Shown here piece by piece: positions 35,901 to 47,044 of a stretch of 64,000 bases of DNA. The notes under the pieces were generated by a model. That model ran no database searches. It worked only from the letters and a program-made list of their open reading frames with translations, and was not told where the DNA came from. The stretch comes from Dendrobium chrysotoxum (Eukaryota; Streptophyta; Magnoliopsida; Asparagales; Orchidaceae): positions 26,502,520 through 26,566,519 of the forward strand of contig CM034310.1 of NCBI GenBank assembly GCA_019925795.1. Direction: 5' to 3'. Each line of letters begins with the position of its first letter. The first letter of the stretch is position 1. The translations under genes and the position numbers were made by a program.

Positions 35901-37584
35901 ACCCAAAATTTCGGCAGTCTCCCGGCGTCCCCCCTGTTTAGGGGAAAAAATCAAGAGTCTGGGCCTTCCCACCACGCACAATAAAGGCGTGTATAGTAGG
36001 TGTCCTTAGACACTACGGCCGTGTCTTTATTCCCACCACGCGCAATAAAAGCATATATGAGGTCTTTGACGGTACCTATTTTTCAAAAGAAGAGCAGTTA
36101 TTTTCGTGCAGGTATATAGCCGCGTATGGGTACTTAAGATTGTCCCCACCACGCTAAGAAAAGCGTGTATAAGACCTGCCCGCCTCGTCTTCGGTGTCGC
36201 ACCGGGTTCCCTTCCCACCACTCTTTTCTTAGCGTGTATGGGTGGTTTGCCAGCTCGATACGAACACCGAGAATGGAATTTTAGGTGATTACCCACTTCG
36301 TCGTAGGCGCTGCACTGGGATCCCATCCGACCACACGCAATAAAGGCGTGTATTGGTGGTTTTCCGGTCCGCTGCAAACGACGAAAGTGGGCTCTCGAAA
36401 CTTAAGGTTTAGGGGGTATACCTGCGCGATGTGGCATGTGGATCAAGGCAAGAGGGAAGTATTTCCCTTTCTTCTTTGTTGTTTTAATTAATTATAACTA
36501 ATTTTAATTAACAATAATTAGTTATAATTAATAATAATTAATTACTATTAAAATACAAATTATAATTAATTTATGATTAATTAATAATTAGTTATAATTA
36601 AAAATAATTAAGCATAATTAAATTCAATTAATTATGATTAATTTATAATTAATTAATAACTAATTATAATTAAAAATAATGAATCATAATTAAATTTAAT
36701 TAATTACAATTTATTTATAATAATAATTAATTAATTAAAATTAAAAGTAACTAATTATAATTAAATTCAATCAATTATAATTAACTCAAATATGCACAGA
36801 AATTTAACAGAATTTGAGCCGAATTAATGAGGAAATTGCATTGGATTTAACAGGACTTGAGAATAGTTAAAACGGGATTCATGCAACTGTTAAATCCACA
36901 TGTAATGAATCCTCAGTTTTTATGTTTTGCCGACAGGATTTAGGTATGATTTGAGTAAGATTTAGAATAAATCTTATCAAAACATGACTTAGGGGATAAT
37001 TGAACCTCTAAGCTATTAAATCCTCTATTCCCGTGTTCCTTTCGCGGCAGATTTACGGGATTTGGTCGAAGAAGCGTGCGAAGGGGAGACAGTGACCTCC
37101 GCAGCGAGCGAGCCTTCCTTCGTTGCTTCCGATCAAAAGGGTGTAACTTTCAATCCTAAAGGAAAGGAACGTCGTCGAAGGAGGTGAAGGTTAGGGCGTC
37201 GGGACTGGTTCGACTAGAGTGGAGGTCGGCCGACAACTAGGGCTTCAGACGGGAGATGGAAGAGGAGGCTAGAGCTGGAAGTGGATTCGCCTATAGTGTG
37301 GAGGTCGGCAGGATGAGGTAAGGTTGGGTTCGGAGGCCTTACGAAGGGAGGAGCGGAGGAGAGAGAGTTTTGCAGAGCTCGTGGGTTGGAGAGGAAACGA
37401 ATGGACGTATCTTCCTCTCCTATTTAATGATGAGGCACAGCATCGTATTGAACAACGGTCGCAAGATTTGAGCAAATTTTGCGGTGAAGCGACTTCAGCG
37501 GCGCCGACTCAGGTACGAGCAACTATAGCAAGCAGCGGAGATAATTTTCTTTTAAAAAAAATTGCTGTATAACAGAGGTCAACA
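32962..37584 (-). repeat. 5' LTR of the giant element (4623 bp)
   Basis: Same order of blocks as the 3' LTR: start TGTTGACCTC at 37584, TATA-like TTAAATAG at 37421-37427, AT tract 36480-36790, hairpin array 35970-36360, CAAGTTC-rich zone 35220-35890, cruciform near 34190, end GAGTCCACA at 32962. It lacks about 540 bases present at 17677-18220, has ~146 bases (about 37150-37296) missing in the 3' LTR, and has a longer AT tract. The many indels and substitutions between the two LTRs mean the insertion is not recent. Confidence 0.92.
35970..36360 (-). repeat. Hairpin array in the 5' LTR
   Basis: Five copies near 35970, 36032, 36145, 36213 and 36328. The fourth reads CCACTCTTTTCTTAGCGTG: its left arm has been replaced by the reverse complement of the usual stem-loop. 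Confidence 0.7.
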
Positions 37585-37589
37585 GAAGC
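37585..37589. repeat. TSD GAAGC, right
   Basis: It follows the LTR terminus GAGGTCAACA and equals 15779-15783. Confidence 0.85.
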
Positions 37590-38361
37590 TGACAGCCTGT
37601 TTAAGGGACTCACTTAGGAGCGTATCACTGGAGCATTATAAACCTCCTCCGTCCACTTCCTTTAAGAAGTGACCTCAGAAGTTCCTCTCTCAGTTGGATA
37701 AATCCTTATTCATCTCGATCAAAATCAAGTCTCCTACGTGAGACCTACCAACAATAAAGCTAAACACAAATATCTCTCTCATGAGATCTCTCTCACAAAC
37801 GGATCATCACCGAGCTCAAAGATCAACATTAAATCATCACTCGCCCCTCTCACTCTGACGAGGTGACCCCAAACCAGCTCCCTCCCTATCTCATGCTAAC
37901 TCGATCTCCAGTCTCACAAGTACATCTCACCTGCATCATCACCTACAAGATCGCCACACCACTCGACATAGCTTACCGTACAACATCAAAGACTAAAAGT
38001 ACAACTACTGTACTATGTACACATTCCACTATAACTCTTCAGGCCCTATAAATAGGGGGCAGGGGATACCAGAAAAAGGAGAAAAAGGGGGAAAAAAGAA
38101 AGAAGAAAAAGAAGAAAAGGCGAAAATATGAAAAACCATGAACATAAGAGGAAGACACCATGACAAAATAGAGAGAAATAGAGAGATATTGTGTTGTTTT
38201 TCAATAGTTTATCCCAAGCTTTGCATGACAGCTCTCATCCCCTCGTATTCTTATATTTCTGGCTGAGATAATAAAGATTTAGTCTGGATCCACTTTTTCT
38301 TCTCCCCTTTATATTCTGCCTCCATCATCCTTGCAAACAACTCCTCAAGCTTACAAGCAAT
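37590..38361 (+). mobile_element. Fragment of an older LTR-like repeat (host of the giant element)
   Basis: Continues from about 15675-15783 once the 21.8-kb element is removed. AGCTGACA-CC-GT..AGGGA..CTCA..AG occurs on both sides of the join as a ~34-bp partial tandem repeat. It carries a core-promoter-like CCTATAAATAGGGGGC (TATAAATA at 38047-38054) and, 220 bases on, GATAATAAAGA as a possible polyadenylation signal. That is the layout of an LTR U3-R, but no termini or TSD could be fixed. Confidence 0.45.
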
Positions 38362-38911
38362 TGTGGGTTCCGAAAATTCGCTCCTTAGCCTCTCCGCGGA
38401 CCCCTTTCTTTCTTCGGGTCATCGAGGAGAGTTTTAATGCTTATGTTCCAAGGCAAATTTTAGAAGGCATATTGGATTTGTAGAAGTCACTACCCATAGA
38501 TTTCACCCTCATTTTGCAAGGACTTTATGATCTGAGTTTAAGTTTCCTATAGGCGCAAACCCCTATAGTTAATTACCCCTCCTAGGAACAAGAGAGAACT
38601 TTCGACTAAGACTAGTTGTAAAATAGATGCGTAGAGATACGTGGTACTGGCGGATAGTAGCAGCATGGGTTTGGTATTTGAAAATTTAATATTTAAAATT
38701 AGAAATTCACGACCGGGCACTTAAAGCGGGTGGTGGGGGAATGATGATGAAGCCGATCAAGATCACACGGTTCTATCGCCCGGGGTCATCATGTCCCTGG
38801 TCTACTTAGTTAGAGGAGGTAGTCGACCCAACCTGATAGAAGAATCCTTGTTGGCAGCCATCCCTTATCCCTGTCTAAATCTGCTAAGTCAATAGACGCC
38901 AAGGGTACCTT

Positions 38912-38989
38912 GGATATTGCTAACTCAATATCCATAAATTTACCAATATCCATAAATTTATGGATATTGCTAACTCAATATTCATTTAG
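38912..38989. repeat. Local duplication around a perfect 24-bp palindrome
   Basis: TGGATATTGCTAACTCAATA occurs at about 38912 and 38961. Between them lies the perfect palindrome AATATCCATAAATTTATGGATATT (38945-38968, written here in its two halves' order). It is absent from the other family-A LTRs. Confidence 0.75.
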
Positions 38990-40381
38990 CAGGTTGCTTC
39001 ATCCAAGGGTACCTTATAGACCTAGGGGGAATATTTGTCTAAGGGGATAATCTGAATTCACCTTAGCTAACAGAGTGCTTTATACCCTATCGATTATATC
39101 CTATTGATTCATATCTCAAGGATTTGAAGCCATTGGGAAATATACGGGCTTTGACCATGACCGTAATTTAATGGTGTCTTGTGGCGGCAAAACCACCTAG
39201 TTCAGAGGGTCCCAATCATAACCGTTTATTTGTGGTGCCATTTGGCGGTAAAACCACCTGTTAGATGACATGTGCCACGTCCTTACTCGCAAGAGACAGA
39301 TTGAGAATGAATCCTAGTGAAATTTTCGAATAGATATTAGCTCTTTGTGAGCTAAAGTAGTTTTTTATTTGTCCACCCCGACAAACTGTTGCAGACGGTA
39401 GATGGGCAGTTTACTTTAAGTGTTTAATGATTCATTTTAATTTTAAATATTTTAAATTTTGGAATTTTTGGAACTTTGAATTCTCATGGGCATTTGAGAA
39501 TTTAGGAGGCATTTTGAATATTTGTGGCCCCTCCAGTTGAGATTTTATATTAACACGACAATTATCGGGGTACTTATGGTATCAATTGAACTTTGTCGAC
39601 TCTGCCAACTTACCGATAGAGGATCGAGTTTGTTCTAAGCTTTATGCCTATATTAGTGAATTTTCTTTGTTATAGACCTTAAAGATCTAATATAGTTGTA
39701 TAAAACAAATATCCCAGTCGATGCCTCAACAATATATTTGTTTGATGGTTTAAGCCATGTCAGCTCCCATCTATTCACATAGAAGGATCTGGCTCGGGGC
39801 TTAGGTTCATTTTTTGACCCGCGTAGCATCCTCAGATGTCACGTGTGTGCATACAACATGCTCGTCGAGGCTCATGCAGGTATATGATTTTGTATATATT
39901 TTGCAAGATATATTTGTATAGCATTTGTATATATGTAGCACAGCGAGTGTACATGACATGTTTGCATGTTAGTGTGATGTGCTACTACAGCTGAATGACC
40001 TATTTGGATGATGTATTCTGCCTGTTGCAATATATGTGGGGGAGCATTTTAAGGTGTTTGGCATTAGTTAGCTGTGTGAATGATTGTTATTTGAGTGTGC
40101 ACAACATTCCATTTGGAAGCTTGTAGACGCTTTCTGTCCGCTTGTACAAATATTGTGTCACATGTGTGGCTTCTTACATGCAGGCTGTTGTGTATTGCAA
40201 GCTTTTTTGAATTAGCTTATAAGTCTATAGTAGACACTCAAGAGTTACTAGCTGTCATATCTGGTGAATCATTTTCGGTGCAACATTCCCCAGCATTGTT
40301 TATAAATACTTGCATTTACTACAACACCTTCTACGTTTGCTTGAGGATAGCACATTGTGTGCGTGTCTGGTTTCTTATGGT

Positions 40382-40386
40382 GGCTC
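40382..40386. repeat. TSD GGCTC, left
   Basis: GGCTC before the chromovirus LTR pairs with GGCTT at 48760-48764 (4 of 5 bases). Confidence 0.7.
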
Positions 40387-42094
40387 TGATGAGAACATCA
40401 GCCAGAGATTTCGACATGTATACCATCGACGAAATCGTAGATTGATGGCTATGATTCAGAGTCTTTACTTTTGATGTATTTTATGTTTTATTTATTTTGC
40501 ATTTCAGTTTTCCTAGTTTACCCCTATGGGTAATGAGTTCTTATTGTAGCCCTGAGGGCATTTGTGTCTTTCTTCTTTTCTTTATTATTGAGGCCTATAT
40601 ATAGGGGCCTTGTGCTTTGTAAGGGGGATGATGATTATAAATAAAATTTGATGCTTGTCTTCTTCTTTTTGTGTGTGCACTAGAGAGAAGAGAGAACCCT
40701 AGGTCAGAGCAAGCGCAATACCCACCAGTCATTAGAAGAGTCCGTGGCTTGTGGCTTATCGTCTTTCTCCCTTGTTCTTTCTCCCAACCGACCCCCCATA
40801 CACCCTCCTCAAGCCACCAACCGCCACCTCCCCGTGCCAAACCGCCGGGCACTTCTCCACCATCATCCAACCCTTTGAACCCTAGCCCTTCCCCACCCCC
40901 ATCCGCCGCTACCCCTCTTCCCCCAAGCTCCACCGCTGGCCACCCCTTTGATTTCCCCTTTAATGATGTAATCAATCATCATTATCATTTACATAAAATA
41001 GCCTAAGTAATTTGGGAAAATAAATTGCCTCAATTTGAAATTCAAATTTTGAATTTCAAATAATTTTTTAAATTAACAAAAGCTATATTAGGAAAGTCTT
41101 TAAATCTAAGTTCGATCTATTTTTAAATTGGATTGGATGGAGTTATCTTCTTCCTAAATTAGAAAACTCAATTAGGAAGCTTTTAATTCTAATCTCAAAT
41201 CCCTCCTCCCTCTCTAGTAATGTCATCGGCCCCCCTATGACCCACCTCCTTTTAATTTCCCTCTTTAAGCCCTAAATTCTAGTTAAATTTGAAATCAATT
41301 TCAAATTCAATTCCCTCCAAATTCACTTAAACCTGAAATTAATTTCAGATTTCTTGGAATTCCCCTTACCCAAACCTAAAACTAACATATTCCACAAACC
41401 CTAGCTGCCCCTCCATTTTCCTCTCTACCCGAGAGCCTTCACCGTCGTCCCCTCTCTCCTCTCTCCCTCCACAAGTTGTCGGTCACTAAGCGTCTCCAAG
41501 AGCAAGAGAACTCTTTATCCATGGATGGCGGATCCTGAGGTTGATCATGGGTTCGCGTATAATGAGCATGGCCAAATAGACATTCTACGATCCCCTTTCT
41601 TCGATCCAGGCTTTGGGATTGACGAATACATCCACCGCATCCTTTTCTGTTTGGCTGAGATCATCGACGAGCAACAACCATCTAGATCGTGGCAAATCAC
41701 TGGACATCCACCGACTTCTTCAACTCCGAATACTTCTTCGGCGAACAAGGCCTTACGTGTCACTTGCCTTGTGGTGGCATCACTAGGGTTGCTTCTACCT
41801 TTTCTCTGCTAAACCCAAGTTCAACAGCGAGAGTGAGGGAACTCAGGGTGAGCATCTCTCGTTGTTACGCCATGGATTTTTGTTTCATCGCCATTAGTTT
41901 TACTATCTTATTTTGTTGTGACTTGCAAGTATCTTGTTAATCTCATTTATAATCGCTTGCTATTACTTGGTCTTCTAACGGAAATTTCTAAGAGCCTAAC
42001 TTGGTGAAACATAAGTTTATGATTAACAAAGTTAAAGTTCAACTTCTTGTTAGTTTCCAAAAGCAATTCTTATTTACTTGCATGTTTCACATCA
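40387..42094 (+). repeat. 5' LTR of the chromovirus (1708 bp)
   Basis: TATA box TATATATA at 40596-40603 within GGCCTATATATAGGGGCC, a possible polyadenylation signal AATAAA near 40640, a CT-rich strand-biased zone (40740-40930), and a perfect 13-bp inverted repeat TTTGAAATTCAAA at 41034-41060. It ends CATGTTTCACATCA. Reading frames inside it, such as those near 41525-41940, recur in the 3' LTR and in no known protein, and I do not call them genes. Confidence 0.9.
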
Positions 42095-42097
42095 CCT

Positions 42098-42113
42098 TGG
42101 TATCAGAGCATGG
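42098..42113 (+). other. Primer-binding site, initiator Met-tRNA type
   Basis: TGGTATCAGAGCATGG follows the LTR after three bases (CCT). TGGTATCAGAGC is the usual complement of the plant initiator Met-tRNA 3' end. Confidence 0.85.
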
Positions 42114-42334
42114 TAGGCATGAGTTACATGTGCTAGAAATTATCCTAGGAGTTTGCCTAACCATCTCTTAGCTTGTTTGCATGCATAGTATCACTTAGAT
42201 ATTTTATTTTCCTGTTTTTATTTGCTGTCCAGTAGTTTTCTGCACCATTTAGTGAGTCGCAGGTGAGTATAACTTAATGTCTAAGTGTTGTCCTCTACTT
42301 AGTAATATCCCTAAGTGGTCCCTAGTGTCTACCC

Positions 42335-43510
42335 ATGGATTCGGAGCAAATTCAGCGGACTTTGGACTTAATTTTAGGTCAACTAGGAATTGTAACTCAA
42401 CAAAATAGAGAGACTCAGGGTGAGTTAACTGACTTTAGAAGGCAAGCTCGCGAGCGTCTGGATAACATCGAACGGTTAGGAAATCCCGCAATTTATACAC
42501 CCTCTAGACCTCATTCTCCTTATATGGAAGTAGCTGGAACTGATTATGGACCTCCCCAAGATTATTATCATCACAACCATAGACCCAATCAGGAACCCGT
42601 AGGATTAGATCCCACTTGAAGAGATAATAACGCCCAACTGCTCAAGAACATTCGAATAGATGCCCCCTCCTTCAATGGCACCCTTGAACCCCAAGTTTTC
42701 CTAGATTGGCTTAAGGGTATGGATAGCTATTTTAAATGGTATAACATCTCGGAGGCGAGAAAAGCCAGATTCGCAGAAATGAAGTTGACTAGTAGGGCTA
42801 ATCAGTACTGGACTAACCTTGAACATATGCGGGAGACCTGAGGAGAATACCCCATCACTGACTGGAGGACGATGAAGAAGGAGTTCAAACAAAAATACCT
42901 CCCTCCCTCCTACTACCCCAAACTTTTAGATCGTTGGAATAGGTTGACCTAGGGTAATAAGCCAGTGAAAGACTATATCTCTGCTTTCGATGATTTTATG
43001 ATCCACTGTAGTGGCGAGGAGACCACTACCCCTGCCCAACTCCTTTCTATGTTTAGAGCTGGACTTAGGGAAGACCTTATGAATGAACTGTTTGCTAGAG
43101 GAGTTACTACACTTGAAGCTGCTTGTATTCTTGTGTTAGACCTAGAAGAATATAGGAATCATACCTATTATAGGAACCAAGATTTCTGACCTAACCCTTT
43201 TAAACCTTCCTCTAGTCAACCTCAAAACAAGCTTTTTGGACCCATGACTAGTCGACCCACGGCTGGACAATCCCAACTGTCCTGACTTTAAAAATAAAAC
43301 CCCTGAATGCGAGACACCCAAAACCCCTGCAACAACCAAGTTCTTTAGGTGTCACTGGTATGGACACATTGCCTCTCAATATTCCAGCCCATATAAGGTA
43401 ACCATAATAGAGGAGGTTATCGATGAGGAGGATGAACCGGACATTGAACTAGTTCATCGCATCGATGACGAAGAGGACTTTTCTGTGATGAAGACACTGC
43501 CATAATTCAC
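42335..43510 (+). pseudogene. gag of the chromovirus
   Basis: Start at ATG 42335. After a Gln-rich coiled N-terminus it reads (with stops at about 42617, 42839 and 42950) APSFNGTLEPQVFLDWLKGM, YWTNLEHMRET, WRTMKKEFKQKYLPPSYYP and VKDYISAFDDFMIHC, the retrotrans-gag core. A CCHC zinc knuckle follows near 43340-43390 as FFRCHWYGHIASQYSS, where two of the Cys have become Phe and Tyr. The stops are mostly in codons one transition away from Trp, Arg or Gln, as expected from decay of methylated cytosines. Confidence 0.88.
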
Positions 43511-43519
43511 TGCCTCCAG

Positions 43520-44230
43520 AAGATGAACCACTTAGACCTGCAAGTTGTTAGGTATGCCTTGTCACAACCTAAGTTGAGTGACGACTGGCGGAGGAATATC
43601 ATCTTCCACACTTTCACTAAAATCGGTGATAATAATTGTAAGGTTATCATCGATATGGAAGCTGCATTAACGTTGTTTCGTCTGCTATGGTTTCTAAACT
43701 TCATCTGAAGACGAGTCTACACCCAAGCCCCTACAAAGTCGCTTGGATCAACTCGACCGCCTTGGAAGTGAAAGAGAGGAGTCTTATCCCTATTAAGTTT
43801 GTGGGATATAAGGAAAAGATTTGGTGTGATAGTTTAGCCATGGACGTCAGTCAAATCATCCTTGGATGCCCCTGGCTTTTCGATAACGACAGTCACATCT
43901 ATGGGAGATCAAACACCTGCGTGTTTGAGAACGATGGAAAGAAGATTAAGCTTTTACCCTCTCAACCCAAGTCTATTAAGGATGAAGTAAAACCCACTCC
44001 CCTAAAAGCCAACCCAGGACTAAACCTGTTAACTGCTAAAGACCTAAATATTGAATTAGTGTTAGGTTCACCCCTTTACGCCTTAGTAGCACGGGAAGTA
44101 ATCGCGGAGAAGAACCTATTCCAAAAGAGGTTAAACCCCTCCTTGAAACTTTTACTGACGTGTTTTCAGAGGATTTATCCAACCGATTCCCACCTCTTCG
44201 GGACATCCAACACGTCATCGATTTAGTACC
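43520..44230 (+). pseudogene. Protease region of the chromovirus
   Basis: The active-site segment is split by a frameshift: VIIDM then, one frame over, INVVSSAMVSKL (about 43648-43700; usual VIIDGGSCINVVSS..). It continues PYKVAWIN, then WCDSLAMDVSQIILGCPWLFDND (in pieces), and an acidic/lysine spacer before RT. The catalytic Asp is still visible but the Gly-Gly/Ser after it is not. Confidence 0.75.
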
Positions 44231-45033
44231 TGGAGCTTCCCTTCCAAACCTACCTCATTATTGCATGAACCCTACAGAGTATGCTGAACTTAAGAGACAG
44301 GTGGATGAGTTACTGCAACGTGGATTTACTAAAGAAAGCCTTAGCCCTTGCGCTGTCCCCGCCCTCTTGACTCCCAAGAAGGATGGCTAGTAGAAAATGT
44401 GTTGATAGCCACGCTATCAACAAGATTACGGTCAAATATCGTTTTCCCATCCCTTGCCTTAATGACATGTTAGATATGATGGCTGGAGCCACATTATTTT
44501 CCAAAATTGATCTTAAGAGCGGTTATCACCAGATTAGGATCCGTCCTGGAGACGAATGGAAAACGGCGTTCAAAACTAAAGATGGACTCTACGAATGAAC
44601 GGTTATGCATTTTGGTCTTAGTAACGCACCGAGTACATTTATAAGAGTTATGACCCAAGTCCTCAGGCCCTTCCTAGGAAAATTTGTAGTAATCTACTTT
44701 GATGATATTCTGATCTATAGTAATTCGATGGATCAACATCTAAATCATTTAAAACAAGTCTGTGAAGTTTTGAGGAAAGAGCAGTTATATGCTAATCCTA
44801 AGAAGTGTATGTTCCTTACTGATAATGTGACTTTCCTTAGATTTATTATGTCCTCTCAAGGCATATCCGCTGACTCTGAGAAAGTGCGAGCAATCAATGA
44901 GTGGCCCGAACCAAAGAATATCAGAGATGTTAGGAGTTTTCATGGATTGGTCACATTCTATCAGAGGTTTATTAGAAATTTTAGCACTATAGTGGCCTCG
45001 ATAACGGATTGCCTAAAGAAGGGAGAATTTTAG
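44150..45033 (+). pseudogene. Reverse transcriptase of the chromovirus
   Basis: Motifs in order: FPPLRDIQHVIDLVPGASLPN, QVDELLQRGFTKESLSPCAVPALL (in pieces), RFPIPCLNDMLDMMAGATLF, KIDLKSGYHQIRIRPGDEWK, MHFGLSNAPSTFIRVM, and the catalytic VVIYFDDILIYS (about 44687-44722, FDD intact), then YANPKKCMF and PKNIRDVRSFHGL. In-frame stops at about 44388 and 44598, plus a frameshift near 44390, inactivate it. Confidence 0.92.
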
Positions 45034-45470
45034 TGGACCACTACCGCCACTAAAGCCTTCAAAGAAATCAAGAGACGACTGGTGGAAGCCCTAGTTATGA
45101 GACTACCCGACTTTTCTAAAGTCTTTGAAGTAACCTGGGATGCTTTAGGTATTGGTATTGCTGGAGTCCTATCTCAAGAAGGACACCCAGTTGCTTACTT
45201 CAACGAAAAATTAAACATCATACATCAGACAACGATACTCCACCTATGACAAAGAGTTTTATGCCATCATTTAGTCCCTTAGGTATTGGAGACATTACCT
45301 ACTTTCTAAGGAATTTGTTATCTTTTCAGATCATGAAGCGTTACGACACATTAATTCCCAAAAGAAACTCAATGCCTGACATGGTCGTTTGGTTGAATTC
45401 CTGTAAGGGTATACCTATACGATCAGACATAAAGCAGGATCTGAGAATAAAGCAACAGATGCTTTAAGCT
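45034..45470 (+). pseudogene. RNase H of the chromovirus
   Basis: Fragments in more than one frame: ATKAFKEIKRRLVEALVMRL, LPDFSKVFEVTWDALGIGIA (the usual catalytic Asp context EVxCDASGxGIG has lost its DAS to DAL), GVLSQEGHPVAYFNEKLN. It then breaks at about 45240 and resumes as pieces up to the tether YTIRHKAGSENKATDAL-like segment near 45410-45465. Confidence 0.75.
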
Positions 45471-45599
45471 GTCAGATAATGGTTACTCGTGACATGAGGG
45501 CTGAAGTTATTGGATTTGAGCGCATTAAAGAAGATTACAAAGATTGCCCTAACTTTAAGGATACTTATCTGCTGTTAACAACTGGAAGTGAGCGTATAA

Positions 45600-46580
45600 T
45601 CCATGATTTCTTCTTGGACGATTAATATTTATTCAAATCCCAAAAGCTCTGCATCCCCAATACGTTTCTTCGTGAGTACCTCGTTTGGGAATTGCATGCT
45701 GGTGGACTAGCTAGACATTTTGGTCAAACCAAAACTATCGTTGCAGTTGAAAATTAATTTTTTTGGCCTAGCCTCAAGCGTGATGTTAGTTGGTTAGTAA
45801 AGCGGTCATACCTGTAAGTTGGCCAAACAAAGGAAGCAAAACACAAGCCTCTACACACCACTTCTCGTACCCAATTGTCCCTGGCAAAACGTGAGTATGG
45901 ATTTCATCCTTGGACTATCCAAAGCCATTAGGAAGCATGATTCCGTCTGTGTAGTAGTCAACCATTTTTCAAAAATGCCACACTTTATTCCCTGCTCTAA
46001 GACTTTTGACGCCTCTCGCATTGCAAAATTATATTTCGATGAGGTAGTTAGACGTCACGGCCTTCCCAAAATCATAGTGTCGAATAGGGAAGTTAAGTTC
46101 ACGAGCTATTTTTAGAAGACTTTATGGCATAAAATGGGTACCAAACTCCAATTTTCCATTGCCTTTCACCCACAAACAGATGGGCAAACAGAAGTCATGA
46201 ATAAGAGCTTAGGCAACCTCCTAAGGACCTTGGTAGGTGAAAACATTCGAGATTGGGATTCCAAGTTACCTTTAGCTGAGTTTGCTTACAACAACTCTGT
46301 GAATCGAACCACAGGTCTAAGTCTAGCTGAAATTGTGTTCGAGTACCAACCTAGACAGCCTATAGACTTAATCCCTATGGGTCCTAAGTATAGAGCATCT
46401 GAGTCTGCGTCTACATTTGCATCACATCTACAAGAATTGCAAAAGGAAATTAGTAAAAAGATTAAACAAAGCAATGTCAACTATAAACTTAATGCGGATC
46501 TCAAGAAACGATTCAAAGAATTTGAAGTTGGAGACTTTGTAATGGTTTGGATTCGTCCAGAGCGGTTCTCATAAGGGACC
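45600..46580 (+). pseudogene. Integrase of the chromovirus
   Basis: The zinc-binding region lies at about 45660-45810 (LREYLVWELHAGGLARHFGQ). The core starts NVSMDFILGLSKAIRKHDSV at about 45890 with the first catalytic Asp, then HFSKMPHFIPC. The second catalytic position reads PKIIVSNREVKF, where Asp has become Asn. The Glu is kept in HPQTDGQTEVMNKSLGN (about 46170). It continues FAYNNSVNRTTGLSLAEIVF and VGDFVMVWIRPERF. In-frame stops occur at about 46114 and 46573. Confidence 0.9.
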
Positions 46581-46624
46581 GCTAAAAAGTTACATGCGAG
46601 AAGCGCAGGACCTTTCAAAATAAC

Positions 46625-47036
46625 ATAAAAAATAAATAGTAATGCTTATGTGTTAGACCTTCCTAAAGGTTTTAACATTAATCCTATGTTTAATATCGAA
46701 GATCTAGTAGCCTTTGAGAGTCCAGAGTTCAACCCCTCTAATCCACTAAATAATGAGCCTTGTGTGAACCTACCTGGAGAGAACCCTAGCCTACCTCCAC
46801 TCCCAAACATCCCTATTTTACCCAATGCGGAGAAGATTGAGTCAATACTTAGCAATGAGATTATTTCCATTAAAGGTGGTGGTCGCCAAAGATATCTAGT
46901 TCAATGAACAGGGAAACCGAAGACGGAGAACACGTGGATCGACAGTGATGAGCTGCAGAGATTGGACCATGATCTGCTAGAGTGGTACGAGAGTTCCAGG
47001 GATGCTTACTCGACAGGGTCGAGCTTTCTCCCACCT
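46625..47036 (+). pseudogene. Integrase tail with chromodomain
   Basis: After SNAYVLDLPKGFNINPMFNI (pieces) and a proline-rich linker comes the chromodomain: KIESILSNEIISIKGGGRQR, then YLVQ, a stop in place of the conserved Trp (TGA at 46905), then TGKPKTENTWIDSDELQRLD. In chromoviruses this domain reads histone marks and directs integration into heterochromatin. The loss of its aromatic-cage Trp codon is a TGG to TGA change. Confidence 0.85.
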
Positions 47037-47044
47037 GGGGAGAA
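47033..47044 (+). other. Polypurine tract of the chromovirus
   Basis: CACCTGGGGAGAA directly precedes the 3' LTR start TGATAAGG. Confidence 0.75.

Larger units (their letters stand above)
15784..37584 (-). mobile_element. Complete 21.8-kb Ty3/gypsy TAT/Ogre-type retrotransposon
   Basis: Two direct LTRs enclose a 12.2-kb internal region whose coding sequences run on the minus strand. The order is a pre-gag reading frame, gag, protease, reverse transcriptase, RNase H, a second RNase H of archaeal type, and integrase. The second RNase H (YFDGVSS, NNAEYEALIAGL) is the hallmark of the TAT lineage (Ogre/Retand/Tat). LTR termini in element sense are TGTTGACCTC and GAGYCCACA. A polypurine tract, a degenerate tRNA-binding site and a 5-bp TSD (GAAGC) confirm an intact insertion. 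All coding parts carry frameshifts and stops, so the copy is dead. A 944-bp DNA transposon has since inserted into integrase. Confidence 0.92.

Noticed and set aside
41525..41940. Open frames inside the chromovirus LTRs (also 48208-48605) that look like small proteins (DPEVDHGF..).
   Set aside because: They occur in both LTRs, contain no known motif, and are best read as LTR sequence, though an old captured exon cannot be excluded.
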